DNA from: Morinoia aosen | Taxonomy: Eukaryota; Arthropoda; Malacostraca; Amphipoda; Talitridae | Assembly: GCA_030386875.1 (NCBI GenBank) | Contig: CM059564.1 | Span: 65,267,936 to 65,331,935 of the forward strand | Length of the DNA: 64,000 bases | Direction of reading: 5' to 3' | In this document: one piece after another, positions 11,640 to 22,808 of the stretch | Position numbering within the stretch: position 1 is the first letter of the stretch | Layout of the letters: the number at the start of each line of letters is the position of its first letter | Translations under genes and position numbers: made by a program | Notes under the pieces: model-generated | Seen by the model: the letters and a program-made list of their open reading frames with translations, nothing else | Database searches by the model: none | Told to the model about the DNA's origin: nothing

Positions 11640-13500
11640 TTTAATCCCTCATTTCACTAGTTCCAACGTTTGTAAGCTCAAATTTCAATATGGAAGTGCA
11701 CCAACTGGAGTGTTCTTAACAACGCATCACATGTGCAATATTTTCTTGACCCCTTGAAATAAAATACATTGTTAAAATCAGACCAACACAACGGAGAGAA
11801 TGCATTTATCTACATACTTATCTCCCAATTATTTGTTCCAAAACTTAAGCGATAGTAATATTACGATCATCATGTATTTGATATCAACACAATGGAAGGA
11901 ATGCATTTTCTTTGTGCTTTTCTCCCAACCATTTGTTTCAAATCAACCAATATAAATATTAAGATCCTCATGTATTCGATCTTAAGTCATGGTCTTAACT
12001 TTAAGATACTCGTAAGTACTTTTCGCTCATATTGAAGCTTTTTGAACATGCGACGTAGTTCATTAGCAATTTTTTACTTTCCTGCGCTCGTGTGTACATT
12101 GATGTTCCAGCTATGTAGCAAATATTACGGACTCGTGATCCAATAACGCGCACCCTAACAAGAATATTTTCAGCTAGGTGTCACAGGGATTTTGTGTTCT
12201 TAGTGACTCACTTTCATCTTGCATTTCCAAACCCATATTAATTACCGCAAAGAGAGAGAGGATGTTGAATGTGAGGGTATTTTAGTACATACTTTCTCTA
12301 CTTCGGTCTCATTGAAACATTTAAAAAAGGCCTCGGATCCGACGAATGTCATAACTTTAAAGATCATCATTTAAATCTTCTTATTTGTGTTTGCTTACGA
12401 ATTTGGTGTAAGTATGTGCGTGGGTATATGTGTGCATGTGTATGTGTATAAATTTACATGTATACGTGCACATATTTGTATACTAGACTGACAACTAGCA
12501 TTTTACCAGAGATAATGGTCTTTTTTCTGTGCACTCTCAACTTGTAACATTACCTAACTCGTCATCTCTTTAGTATTGTGAAGCATTCATGTAAAAACTA
12601 TACTTTTGTTGTGCGATCATCCATTTCTATTTAAATAAAATGCTTGTTAACTAATGACCGTTATGTTAAAATTGTTGAATCAGTAATACAAAACTTATAA
12701 TCTTCTTGGCCCTCATGCTTATATGTATATATGTATTTGTATGTGTGTGTGTGTGAGTGTGTGTATGGATATGCACACACATGCATACATATTTGTACAT
12801 ATGTGTGCATATGGATATATATTTATATATACTTTTTTTTATGCTTCCTTAAAACGACACTTGTGAACATTGACCGAAGCAAGCGATTTCATATATTATT
12901 TCCTGGCGTCAAGAATTGCGAAGTTTTATGTCATGTACATGTAAACTGTCAAAAGTGTTTTCACCCCACAATGAAAATGCATCGTCCATGAAATTGTGTT
13001 ATCTCTTATAATTATCATTAAATGTATTATCAAATGTAGATTAAGCTAGATTAGGAGTTCATTGCCCTCAATCATTTCTTTTCGACTAGTGACACGAGTT
13101 TTTCAATACTCGTGTGTGTGTATCATCTAAGTATATTAATTTTAAGATATTTAAAAACCAATGATTGTAATATTGTACAATCTCTATTGGAAATAAACCG
13201 TTTTTCTTTTTTCCTTTTTTTCTTTCTTTATTCTGGTCTCAAATTGCTGTCGTAAGCTTTGTGTGGTAAACTCTTCTTACCTTTTTATTCTCGTGAATAC
13301 ACTACGACAACACTAATTTTAGATAGTTAACTTTTGTACGGTTCCACCTACGTTGAAAATATTACAGCTAGCGATGTAAAACAATACTTTTCATGTCTTT
13401 TAACCCCGATGTACTCTTTGTGCCAGTACTATTAGCGCAAGTAAGAAATATCATAACCATTTTGTGTTTTGTGATAGCAAATATTATCGTTGGGACACCT
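11640..13500. other. Unassigned AT-rich DNA with degraded dispersed repeats
   Basis: No gene is recognised. Two related segments (about 11770-11890 and 11885-11990) share GAATGCATT, CTCCCAA(T/C)(T/C)ATTTGTT and ATTA(C/A)GATC words. They resemble the upstream part of the repeat ending at 13150-13200. TG/TATG-rich simple sequence lies at 12410-12480 and 12720-12840. Confidence 0.5.
13066..13200 (+). repeat. 3' end of a dispersed non-coding repeat (copy A)
   Basis: It contains TTAAAAACCAATG at 13151-13163 and ATTGGAAATAAA at 13186-13197. The same pair of blocks in the same order occurs at 25441-25490 and 31381-31418. An upstream block (TCAATCATTT..TTTCGAC..ACACGAG) is also shared. The AATAAA and following T/C-rich run suggest a transcript 3' end. 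The parent element is unknown. Confidence 0.55.
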
Positions 13501-13599
13501 TACATAGGGATACTTACTTTGGTTACTTTGGTCCAATTAGGCACATCACCAGTCACAGGTAAGAGTGCCAGATATCACAGCAACTAGAACATGGGGCAT

Positions 13600-16500
13600 T
13601 TAGATTTGATTTATCATCCCAATATTGGCAATGAATTCAAGGATCAGCTCAGCACTGAATCCTTCACCAAGCACGCTACTTGTATCAAAGGTTGCTTTTT
13701 GGTCTCTGGCCAGTTCTCTTATTGTTTTACGCTGAGGTTCAAACATAGGACAATCAATCAACATATGAGAAATGTTCAAGTTACACCTACAGTGGCTGCA
13801 TTTGGGTTTCATTTCTTTGGTAAATAAGTGTTTATGCGTTATTTGAGTAGTAAGAAGCCTGAGCCTGGTTAGTATCACCTGATCCTTCCTTGATACATCA
13901 GTGTTCACGGAGGGTTTTAATATAGGTTTAATTTTGTGATACAGGGATTGTTCCCTATCCCATTCTTTTTGCCATTGTCCTTTAAAGTGCAAGTGTATGT
14001 ATACTCCCAGATCTGTGTATTGAATTAGATTAGAACTATTGGTATCAAGAAGACAAGCTGTTCTTGCCACCTGATCTGCATTGTCATTTCCCATTATTCC
14101 TACATGGCTTGGGATCCATTCTATGATTAGTTTTCTAGGAGGAAGGTGTTGAAGCAAATGTTTAATCTTGGCAACTAGATGGTGTTTAGATGGGTGAAGT
14201 TGATTTATAGCCTGAATAGCACTGAGTGAGTCTGTGTACAAAATGAAGTCTTTTATTTGGGTTTCTGCAAATTTCAATGCATAGTAAATTGCAGTAAGCT
14301 CTGCTGTGAGAATTGTAGACCTATCTGGGATTCTAGCCAGCATATTAACTTGTTGGGACCAAACTCCTGCTCCAGCTTTAGGACCTTGAACTGACCCGTC
14401 AGTGAACAATGCCGTTCTATCTTTGTATTCTTCATGCAGTTGGTTGTAAAGCTGTTTCCAGTTGCTTTCTGATATGCAATTTTTTTGAAAGCACCCCAGA
14501 CTGACTTGACAATTTCCACTGATAGTTTGGTATTTATATTTGTTTGGGATGAGGCCTATGTCTTCCATTTTAACTTGTATCTCTTGAAAGAGGTTATATA
14601 TGCAACCAGTGACTGGGAGAGGTTTTTTACTGTTTTGGAATAGCTGGTATGGGTAATAGTCTAAACATATTGCTCGAACTGGATGGTTAGGAATGCTAAG
14701 TATCCTCAATGCATATTGACACAGTTGGATTTTCCTTGCATATTTAAGTGGTAGTAAATTTGCTTCGGCCTCCACATTACTAACTTTGGTGCATCTCAAT
14801 GCACCCAATATCAGGCGTGCAGCAGCATACTGGACTCTGTCCAAGGATAACAGGTGGGTTGCACAGGCAGTGTCAAACAGAAAACTTCCATATTCTAGTT
14901 TTGGCAATATAATGGTATGGTAAATAATTTTTAGTATTTTGTATTCTGCTGACCATTTCAGGTTGGATAAAATGCGCAGAAGCCTCAGGTCTTTTTGGCA
15001 CTTTTGCGTGACTTCCTTGATGTGCAGACCCCATCTCAGTTGTGAGTCAAGGTTGAGTCCTAGGAACTTAAACTTCTTTACAAATTCTATATTTGTGTTG
15101 TTGTACTTTAGTTGGAAGGAAGGTTTTGTATGTTTTTGAGTAAACACCATGCACTTGGTTTTTTCAGCAGATATTTGAAAGCCCCAGCATTGTGACCAAC
15201 TTAGAAGAATGTCCAGAGCTTCCTGCAAGATACTGAGAGCCTGAGCTAGGTTTGCATGAGTTATCCAGAATGCTCCATCGTCTGCATAAAGAGAAGTTTC
15301 TAGCACTGGAGGAAAATCCTGAAATATATCATTAATCATAACGTTGAATAGAGTAGGGCTAATGACTGATCCTTGAGGAACACCAGTATTTAATGTGCAT
15401 ACTCTAGATAAGACATTATTTATCCTCACCCTGATGTTGCGATTTTTTATAAAGGATGCAATCGTCTTAGGTAGATTTCCCTGAAGACCCATAATTTCCA
15501 ACTTTTTTAGCAGCCCATGATGCCATACCGTATCAAAAGCACGCGTTATATCAATAAATATGACAATGCAATAGTCCTGGAGCATGAGGGCTTTACGAAT
15601 TGAATTTTCTAGGCGTGACATTCCGTCTAGAGTGGAGTGACTGGCTCTGAAGCCACTTTGGTTTTTATCAATTAGATTATTACTCTCCAGATAAATGAGG
15701 AGTCTCCAATTCATGATTTTTTCAAATATTTTGCATAATGTATTTGTGAGGGCAACTGGCCTATATGATTTTGGGTCTGTAGGATCTTTGCCAGGTTTCA
15801 AAACTGGACAAATTACTGCCTCTTTCCAAGGCATGGGAATTTCTGAGTTCCAAACTATGTTAAACAGCTGTAAAACTGTATTTTTTTTACTTTCATCCAT
15901 ATTTTTTATGAAATCTATAGGGATCGTATCCGGGCCTGGTGCTTTGGCCTTGGAGCTGTTCAGTGCTCTTTCAAGTTCAGTATAGGTAATTGGTTGGTTA
16001 TATTGATGATGAGGAGCTGGAGTGAAATGTATAGGCAAATTTTCACTGATAACCTTATGTTCAAAAAATAAAGGATCATGAGTCTCATCTGTGCTATAGG
16101 ATTTATATTGTTCTACTAGAATATCAGCCACATCTTTTGGACATGTGACCACCTCATTCCGGATTTTCAATGTTATTTGACTTCTGTTTTGTCTCCCATT
16201 TATTGCCCTGATTTTTCTCCATACCTCTGTTGATGAGCTTTTATCGTTTAGACTGGCTACATAACTTTTCCAACTTTCCGTTTTTGCTTCGAGCACCGCC
16301 TTTCTAAAAATAGCTCGAGCCCTCTTGAATGCAATCCATTTTTGTAGGTCTCCACGGTGATTTTTATATTGATTGTATGCCCTACGATATTCCCTGTGAC
16401 TTTCTTTACATTTTCCATTCCACCAACAATTCACCTTCCGTGTAGCTGGGCCCATGCTACTCTTTTTCACACTGCCCTCTGTTGCATTAACAATTGACTG

Positions 16501-17283
16501 TGTCACTGCTTTGCAAGCCTCATCACATGTTAAGTTACTAAGATTGGGGAAGATCATGCCTTCTCTAAATTTGGGCCAGTTGGCTGATTTAAGGAGCCAC
16601 CTATCTGGAAAATTCACCTGCAATATTTCTGTATTTGAGCCCATGTACACTGGAAAGTGGTCTGACATCATGGTGTCTGGATGAGTTTCCCACGTTAGGA
16701 GGGAGTGCAAATCTTCTGTTACTAGTGTCAAGTCAATATGAGTGTAGTTTCCATTTGAGGATAAAAAAGTAGGGGCAGTGTTGTTTAACACAATCAGATT
16801 ATTGTTGGTAATCCAGTTCTCTATAATTCTGCCTCTTCTATCTATAAAGTCTGAGCCCCATGAATAGCTGTGGGCATTTGAATCCATCAGAATGATGCTG
16901 GATCCCCTATTCAAGTTGCTTATCTCTAGTAGATTATGACCTATTATATCATTATCAAGTGTTGGTGACAAATACATATTGATAATATTGACTGGTTTCT
17001 TATTAATATACACTCTACATGCTACAACTTCTAAAGGAATGTTGTTTTGGATGGGTATACAAGGTATAGTATTATGTACATAAGTCATTACCCCACCTCC
17101 TCTATTATCTCTATCTTTCCTGTAGGGTGAGACATAGTTATTTAGTTTAGTTTGATTGTGATTTTGTAGGTGGGTTTCTTGTAGGCAAATAATTTTTGGT
17201 TCATATTGATTAATAAGTAGCTGTAGGAAGGGAAGTTTAGAGAAATATCCTCTCATATTCCATTGCAATAATGATAGGTTCAT
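13600..17283 (-). CDS. LINE ORF2: endonuclease, reverse transcriptase, RNase H
   Basis: This 1227-residue polyprotein nicks target DNA and copies element RNA by target-primed reverse transcription. The N-terminal APE-like endonuclease (about 1-215) shows LLQWNMRG, CLQETHL (Glu36), MDSNAHSYSWGSD (Asp133) and SDHFPV (His209). The RT spans about 480-745, with SYRPVAL, FIDITRAFDTV, GVPQGSVISP and catalytic YADD at 666-669. RNase H follows at about 955-1080 with the acid set visible: TDGS (Asp962), AELTAIYYAL (Glu995), YTDSLSA (Asp1018) and NDNAD (Asp1070). A C-terminal CX2CX7HX4C motif lies at 1162-1178. The length is in the usual range for I/Jockey-group ORF2. The start ATG overlaps the ORF1 stop in TAATG. 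All key residues inspected are present, so the protein could be active. Confidence 0.93.
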   Translation of the reverse strand: MNLSLLQWNMRGYFSKLPFLQLLINQYEPKIICLQETHLQNHNQTKLNNYVSPYRKDRDNRGGGVMTYVHNTIPCIPIQNNIPLEVVACRVYINKKPVNIINMYLSPTLDNDIIGHNLLEISNLNRGSSIILMDSNAHSYSWGSDFIDRRGRIIENWITNNNLIVLNNTAPTFLSSNGNYTHIDLTLVTEDLHSLLTWETHPDTMMSDHFPVYMGSNTEILQVNFPDRWLLKSANWPKFREGMIFPNLSNLTCDEACKAVTQSIVNATEGSVKKSSMGPATRKVNCWWNGKCKESHREYRRAYNQYKNHRGDLQKWIAFKRARAIFRKAVLEAKTESWKSYVASLNDKSSSTEVWRKIRAINGRQNRSQITLKIRNEVVTCPKDVADILVEQYKSYSTDETHDPLFFEHKVISENLPIHFTPAPHHQYNQPITYTELERALNSSKAKAPGPDTIPIDFIKNMDESKKNTVLQLFNIVWNSEIPMPWKEAVICPVLKPGKDPTDPKSYRPVALTNTLCKIFEKIMNWRLLIYLESNNLIDKNQSGFRASHSTLDGMSRLENSIRKALMLQDYCIVIFIDITRAFDTVWHHGLLKKLEIMGLQGNLPKTIASFIKNRNIRVRINNVLSRVCTLNTGVPQGSVISPTLFNVMINDIFQDFPPVLETSLYADDGAFWITHANLAQALSILQEALDILLSWSQCWGFQISAEKTKCMVFTQKHTKPSFQLKYNNTNIEFVKKFKFLGLNLDSQLRWGLHIKEVTQKCQKDLRLLRILSNLKWSAEYKILKIIYHTIILPKLEYGSFLFDTACATHLLSLDRVQYAAARLILGALRCTKVSNVEAEANLLPLKYARKIQLCQYALRILSIPNHPVRAICLDYYPYQLFQNSKKPLPVTGCIYNLFQEIQVKMEDIGLIPNKYKYQTISGNCQVSLGCFQKNCISESNWKQLYNQLHEEYKDRTALFTDGSVQGPKAGAGVWSQQVNMLARIPDRSTILTAELTAIYYALKFAETQIKDFILYTDSLSAIQAINQLHPSKHHLVAKIKHLLQHLPPRKLIIEWIPSHVGIMGNDNADQVARTACLLDTNSSNLIQYTDLGVYIHLHFKGQWQKEWDREQSLYHKIKPILKPSVNTDVSRKDQVILTRLRLLTTQITHKHLFTKEMKPKCSHCRCNLNISHMLIDCPMFEPQRKTIRELARDQKATFDTSSVLGEGFSAELILEFIANIGMINQI

Positions 17284-17285
17284 TA
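17281..17285 (-). promoter_or_regulatory. TAATG stop-start overlap between LINE ORF1 and ORF2
   Basis: On the minus strand the sequence is CCA TAA TG AAC. The last base of the ORF1 stop is the first base of the ORF2 ATG. Overlaps of this form couple translation by reinitiation in several insect LINEs (family knowledge). Use here is inferred from the sequence alone. Confidence 0.75.
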
Positions 17286-19145
17286 TGGGCTTATTAAAGA
17301 GGTGACATTTAGTTTAGTTAGCACTTCCGTTATAAGGTCTTCTGCATTCAGGATATTACCAAGTTCTGTTAGTAGTTCAATACGTTCAGTGATTGAATTG
17401 GAGATTAGCATTTTGACAATTGTTGGGAGAAGTTTAAATATTATAGTTTTGAGAGATATTTCAATTTCCTTTTCTGAGATACTTTTATTGCTTTGCTGGT
17501 TTTTAGAGGCAGGGTGGTTCCTTTTATTCAACTGAGAATTTGCTATGTCACTATTAGTAGCCATTATGTTGCAAGTTTCTTCTGTGTTCTGTAAGGTTGG
17601 TATGTTATGGTTCACAAGTTGACTAAATTCTATAGCTTTGTTTTCCTTTGATTTTTTTTGTGTAGACTGCTGCAATTCTGATCTTTTATGAGCATTCATA
17701 AGGGTGCCAGGATTCTGTGTTGATATGCCACAACTATGATGCAAGTTTTCTGAATTGATTACATTTGCATATGTTTTTGGTATCAAATTTTGAGATTCTG
17801 TTTGGGTTCCTGATAGTACAAGTGGGGGGAAGGAGTGTCTTGATTCTAAATTTGGAGGAGTATCTTGCTGGTGGACTTGGGTTTGGTTTTGAATTATTTT
17901 CCTTGCATCTACAAATGAGATATTTTGACTTGCTTGGAGTTTACTGACTTTGTGTTCTTGTATATAAATAGGACATTCTTTTGAGGCAGATGTGTGGTTT
18001 CCTTTGCAGTTTGTACATACTGGATTTTCAGCGGCGCAGTCTTTTTCATCATGTTCTCGAGATGAGCAATTTTTGCAGACTTTCCGGTTTCGGCAGACTG
18101 AGGTGGTGTGACCCCATCGCCAGCATTTGGTACATCGAATGGGATTGTTGTAGTAAGGATCTACTTTGTAATTTGAATAGCCTGCTTTCAGCTCTGTTGG
18201 GCAAGTTCCAAGGAAGGTGAGTACAAACAAGGGTGAATTGGCACGCTTTGGGTCCATGTACATCTTCCGTATACCGACAACACCAGAAGAGGCGAGTTGT
18301 TGCAACAAATCTTTCAATGAGTCTGACAAAAATTCTGGGGCATAAATCTTTCCATAGGAGGTATAAGCCCCCCATACTATTTGAGTCTTAACTGGTATTT
18401 CACCAAACTTGTTTAGGTTCATCAATGTTTTTACTTGGCTTTCTGTTCTGGCTTTTATAATGAGGTTGCCTGATTTTTTGTATTCCACTTTTTCTACTTC
18501 CCCACAAATTAAATTTATTGTAGCTTGTACTTTAAATGGATTCAGTTTTGTCAAGTTCTGGCTATCATCTTGTGCACTTATCAGTACATGCCTAACTGTA
18601 TTTGGAATTTTGTCAGCATTTTCTGATAAATTAAGATCTATTTTAGCAGATTTCCTTCCTGCAGCGTAGTTGAGGTTTTGATTCAGCTCTTCTTGATTAT
18701 TTGGGATCATTAAAGTTGATTCAGATAGTGATACATTGCTGGAAAGGACTCCTGAGAGCTCAGACTCACTGCAGAATGATATATTGTGCTGGGACATTTC
18801 TGAGTCCAAGACATTATGAGTTTCCCTCTTTTTTTTGCTCTGCAAGTCTAAAAACTCTTGGCTACTTTCCAGTGTTCTCTTAGATGTGTTGTTAAAGGAT
18901 CTTTTACTCTTTTGTTTTGGGCTCCCATTGTTAGGATTTGCTGTTTGGGTTTCTGGTCTTGTAGTTGGTTGTGATTTACTCTTAGGAGTAGAGGTGGTCA
19001 TGGGGTTATTTTTGGGTTTTCTGGCCTTGTTCAGCTCTTTTTTCTCCAACTCTGTGATAGGTTGAGTGGAAGTGTGGGTAAATTTTCCCTTGACACTATT
19101 TTTACCTCCCCCAGGATCATCCGGAAGTTTCCTTTTAGGAGGCAT
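17283..19145 (-). CDS. LINE ORF1: nucleic-acid-binding Gag-like protein
   Basis: This 620-residue protein is expected to coat the LINE RNA as a ribonucleoprotein. The first 110 residues are rich in Lys, Ser, Thr and Pro and look disordered and basic. Residues about 200-330 form a mixed alpha/beta stretch in the place where related ORF1 proteins have an RRM-like or PRE_C2HC region. Three CCHC-type zinc knuckles follow at 338-391, beginning CTKCWRWGHTTSVC, then CKNCSSREHDEKDC, then CTNCKGNHTSASKEC. The C-terminal 200 residues are Asn/Gln/Ser-rich. The ATG at 19145 is the first in frame. The stop TAA shares its last A with the ORF2 start, so ORF2 translation probably depends on termination-reinitiation. 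Several + strand ORFs within are shadows. Confidence 0.9.
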   Translation of the reverse strand: MPPKRKLPDDPGGGKNSVKGKFTHTSTQPITELEKKELNKARKPKNNPMTTSTPKSKSQPTTRPETQTANPNNGSPKQKSKRSFNNTSKRTLESSQEFLDLQSKKKRETHNVLDSEMSQHNISFCSESELSGVLSSNVSLSESTLMIPNNQEELNQNLNYAAGRKSAKIDLNLSENADKIPNTVRHVLISAQDDSQNLTKLNPFKVQATINLICGEVEKVEYKKSGNLIIKARTESQVKTLMNLNKFGEIPVKTQIVWGAYTSYGKIYAPEFLSDSLKDLLQQLASSGVVGIRKMYMDPKRANSPLFVLTFLGTCPTELKAGYSNYKVDPYYNNPIRCTKCWRWGHTTSVCRNRKVCKNCSSREHDEKDCAAENPVCTNCKGNHTSASKECPIYIQEHKVSKLQASQNISFVDARKIIQNQTQVHQQDTPPNLESRHSFPPLVLSGTQTESQNLIPKTYANVINSENLHHSCGISTQNPGTLMNAHKRSELQQSTQKKSKENKAIEFSQLVNHNIPTLQNTEETCNIMATNSDIANSQLNKRNHPASKNQQSNKSISEKEIEISLKTIIFKLLPTIVKMLISNSITERIELLTELGNILNAEDLITEVLTKLNVTSLISP

Positions 19146-19149
19146 TGTA

Positions 19150-20084
19150 TTATCAAGTCTTTTGATAACTTTTAAGAGTTTCTCCTTGACAGTATCTATT
19201 GCTTGGTGGTGATTTGTCCCTGAGTACTACTTTACTCACAAAAATATTGTTGAATAGTTGTTTGTTGATTTTTGATGTTTAGTGCTATTCGTAAGAAAAT
19301 ATCCTTTTCAAATATCAGTATTATCAGACTTACGGCAAAACAGAAGTACTAGTTTGGGTTTACTGGGGGCCTAAGGCCCCAGTAGCGGTTTACCAAGAAA
19401 GGAGGTAAAACTGTTTGATTTGGATCACTTTCCACTGACAGACAGGTTTTTAATTGAATCACTTGCCAATAACAGGTAAATTTCTCAGAAAGTTACGTCT
19501 GACAAGCCACCACGTTCTAGCGCTACAACATCCGCACTCCACATAGGGATGAAAGATCGGATGTGGGCTTTCATCGGATGTAAGATATAAACAAATGTGA
19601 AGCGTAAGCTGCGTGACCAAGTGTAGAGGCATGACCGGATGCGGGGCATCATCGGAGGAGGGAGTGAAGTGTTGTCGGATGGGCGAAAGGAATTTTTGGA
19701 TTTTGGAGTTGATAATTTATTAGAAAAAAATAGGCTCCATTTCCATTCCTGGGCACCACAGATGAAGCACTAGTAATTGTGGAAAGCAACCTCATTCCCC
19801 TGCATGGAACCAACAGTTGTGATGCTCATTTTATTCGACAGGAATAAGTAAGATCAATATTTGAATGACTTAGCGCACGTACAATAAGATAAATTTTCAC
19901 TTCCTAGCAAAGTTTCAGAAATCGAAACTTAGAAATTGAAACACAGAAACTGAAACTTAATGCCGCCCTCCAAATGCAAACGATCCTCTTATACATATTA
20001 TTGTTTATTTTTTATTAACTTGTGCTTCTCCCTAAATCCTGTGTCGACAACTATCATGTGTATTACGACAACCATGTGACAACC
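19150..20084. other. LINE 5' UTR candidate and unassigned DNA
   Basis: The stretch next to ORF1 is probably LINE 5' UTR. It includes a strong hairpin with GGGGCC/GGCCCC arms near 19365-19384. From 19500 to 19700 the words CGGATG and ATCGGA recur at irregular spacing in GC-richer DNA. No gene is seen up to the LTR-like repeat at 20085. Confidence 0.45.
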
Positions 20085-22042
20085 TAAGTTCTCCCAAATT
20101 GGGGAAATCAAATGAATGATATTTTTAAGGTTGAATATTGAGGAATTTATCAAGTGACAAGGAAGATGTTCTTCTTATTAAAAAGGGTCACCAGTGCTCC
20201 GAGTAGAGCACACTTAATTGCAAAAAGGAATGATTTAAGGCCTCTGACTCAGAAAGAGTTAGGCGGTATTCGGACGCAATATTTCAAGCGTCTACAATCA
20301 ACAACAAAAATTACCACAAGCCAACACCGGAGGAAAATGAGAGAATAGTTTCACTCGCCGGTATGGGGTTTATTGAGGAGAAGGTTGCACGCTGAAGTGC
20401 GAGGCTTGATTCTTGTTCGAGAGACGATCTTGGTGAGAGTCCGAGGAGGTTGAATAACTTCAGACGATTCGTTCAGCTCAGGCTTGTGGAAGCGTGTGCT
20501 GGAGTGTGAAGTCGATGATGGTGTAAGTGTGGGAGGTTCCGACACTAAGTGAGTGGTGAATTTAGTGATGAGTATGGGGATAGCTACCGGTTGGGAAAAC
20601 TCGGTAGGAAGGGACTCTCGACCCCAAGGTAGTCACAACTAAAGGTTCAAGCGGCTTAGCTGCAGGGATGCAGGCCTTCCAGTATAGCGAACTTTGAATA
20701 TGAGGAGAAGCTTGGAGGGAACACTTGGAGGAGGTAAGCTCCTTACATTAAGAGGTCAGGGTTTGGTTCTATACGTGTTTGTGAGTGCATGAATGAATGG
20801 TCCAGCAGATCCTGTCAGGGGAATTCGTGCTGGATTATTTTGAACACATAAATTGAGTCCATTCATAACACATGTGCAAGGCTGCGCAAACTGCAACATT
20901 AACAGGATAAACAATGGCAGGAGTCCGGTGATAAGAATCAGTCCGCAACTCTAGCGCCCGAGTCGCAGCCTGAATCAACTTAACACCAGAATCAGTGTTC
21001 CAGACCAACTGGTCACAAGCTCTATCCTGACATTACAAGCAGCAGCACAACTGAGTTTAAATGAACTACAGCCAAAAATAATAGCTAGAGCACTGAGGTT
21101 TTTATATAATTAATGTACTAAGATATAAGTATGAGAAAAGGTGAAGTCTCTATACTCTATTATTCCGATGAGCAAGTAAGAATGATTATTTATGTGACTT
21201 GACTTGAGTGAGTGACTACAGAAGATACAATCTCTATTGGTTTAAATAACCTATTATAGCTTCATTTCTCAAGATATGAATTCAAACATTGACTAAAAAT
21301 TGCAGAGGAATTCCAAAATTATTTAAACCTGACTTAATCAAGATACAAAAGTTGAGAACACAATTAATTAGAAGCTGGAACATACATAAGATGAGCAAAC
21401 CAAAAATGATCTCTGTGGGCAGCAAGGTGTCTTAACACTATGCTCAGCACTAAAATATCTAAGGAGCCAATGCCAACATCGGTTAACACTGACAGCACAA
21501 TACGGCATCATCGGAGAATAGCAAACACGATAACAATGACAAAGATGTGGCAGTGAGCTTGAGGCTGGTGACTAACTAACACTGGCACAGAGACAACATA
21601 GGGAATATTTCTACGACACAATAACGAGAGCTCCCTAACACGGAACAAGTTAAGACAACACAGGAAAGTTAAGACATAATACACACTTATCGTTACACTT
21701 GATACTTACAATTGCCCGCTCTGGGGCCCAAGCGCTAGGAGGATCTATAAGAGAATGACGACTTTGCCTGGGAAGCCGGCCTTATATGCGCTTTGAGCGG
21801 ACGAGCGTTTCCGGAATTTTCCGGAAACGGATGAACTTGCGATATGGTTCTAGGTAAAAACGCCGTTCTTTCTTGTCGAAGTATTTCTTTGGTCAAATTT
21901 TAATAGATTTAAGGGTAATGTTGAATGAAAATAGTGATCTAAAATTTTAAGAATGATTACGTTGACTTTATTTAATTTTTAGAAGATGGTTTTAATAATT
22001 TATGAAATTTAGACTGAAGTACGGCTGAGGGCGATCACTACA
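20085..22042 (-). repeat. Long terminal repeat, 3' copy
   Basis: On the minus strand it runs from TGTAGTG at 22042 down to AACTTA at 20085. It contains a TATA-like box (CATATAAGG) at about 21780-21787. A possible splice donor, CAATTGTAAGTATC, lies near 21708-21714. An AATAAA signal occupies 20369-20374. If these are used, U3 is about 250 bp and the R region is unusually long at about 1.4 kb. The two 64-codon ORFs repeated in both LTRs have no family motif and are not annotated. Confidence 0.72.
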
Positions 22043-22062
22043 GCTACCCTCCCCCCAAAGGA
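22043..22062 (-). promoter_or_regulatory. Polypurine-tract-like sequence next to the 3' LTR
   Basis: On the minus strand a G-rich purine run (CTTTGGGGGGAGGG then TAGC) ends directly at the LTR start TGTAG. This is where plus-strand DNA priming occurs in LTR elements. Confidence 0.55.
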
Positions 22063-22808
22063 GATCGAAAGGTCTGGTAACAGTGAAGCTGTTACTTGTA
22101 AAGTGCAAGTCAGAAATACGAAGGAGAGATTCCAAAAGATGCTTCGACAGAAGAAAATAGATGAAAACAGTGGAAGGTTAACTGTGGGATTATGAAAGTT
22201 TCAGCTCGGATCCCGAACTGGGACCATAAAAAAATCTGGGAGGTTAGCATCACTGGGCATACGGTGCCAGAGTATCCGCCGAAATGGCGGCGCCCGAATT
22301 CTTGATTCCGACTGCGTTCTTTGAACGGTGTAACGGGGAATCCAGAATTGGTCGACTTCCATGACTTTAGGAAATTCAAAGCGAACTAAGACGTACGAAT
22401 TCGTTGGCTCGACAGGTGTTGACCTGAGGCGAAGTCGCAGTCCAGGTTTTTATAGTATGCCATATTACAAAAAAATCCGTTCCTTCCTTCCCAAAACACA
22501 TATGCCGGTTACAACGGCAATTGTGCGACGTGAGTCGTTTGCACAACCACCCTAGTCAGCGTGCGTGCTCCTCAGGCGTCCCCAAGGCTACCAACACACC
22601 GACCAGGCAGCAATACAAAAATGGGAGATCGGGAAAGACTTAGTCAAGTGATGGTGAAATATTTGCGCTGAGCATTCCGTACCCGTACGGGATACGGAGA
22701 ACTATTAAAGGACAACCGGTGTACAGACGGCAGTTCCCTTACATACGCAAGTTGCTCAGGATGGCAAGGTAGTGTTTCGCACATAGACATTTTTTTGTTT
22801 ACTTTTGT

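Larger units (their letters stand above)
13500..19390 (-). mobile_element. Apparently intact RNase H-bearing LINE (I/Jockey group)
   Basis: The element has two long adjacent ORFs, ORF1 (19145-17283) and ORF2 (17283-13600), with no internal stops. ORF1 is a nucleic-acid-binding protein with three zinc knuckles. ORF2 carries an APE-type endonuclease, RT and RNase H. This order, with RNase H at the C-terminal side, is that of the I superfamily and relatives (family knowledge). The 3' end is uncertain. A short repeat CCAAAGTAACCAAAGTA on the minus strand (about 13514-13531) may be the tail. The 5' UTR probably reaches at least the GGGGCC/GGCCCC hairpin at 19365-19384. No target duplication could be defined. 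Because both ORFs are open, the insertion looks recent. Confidence 0.88.

Noticed and set aside
20154-20545. 64-codon ORFs (both strands) present identically in both long LTRs
   Set aside because: Their duplication only reflects the LTR copy. They have no family motif, and the AATAAA and promoter signals fit non-coding LTR sequence.
22110-22379. 89-codon minus frame in the LARD-like interior as a gag remnant
   Set aside because: No capsid or zinc-knuckle motif could be recognised.
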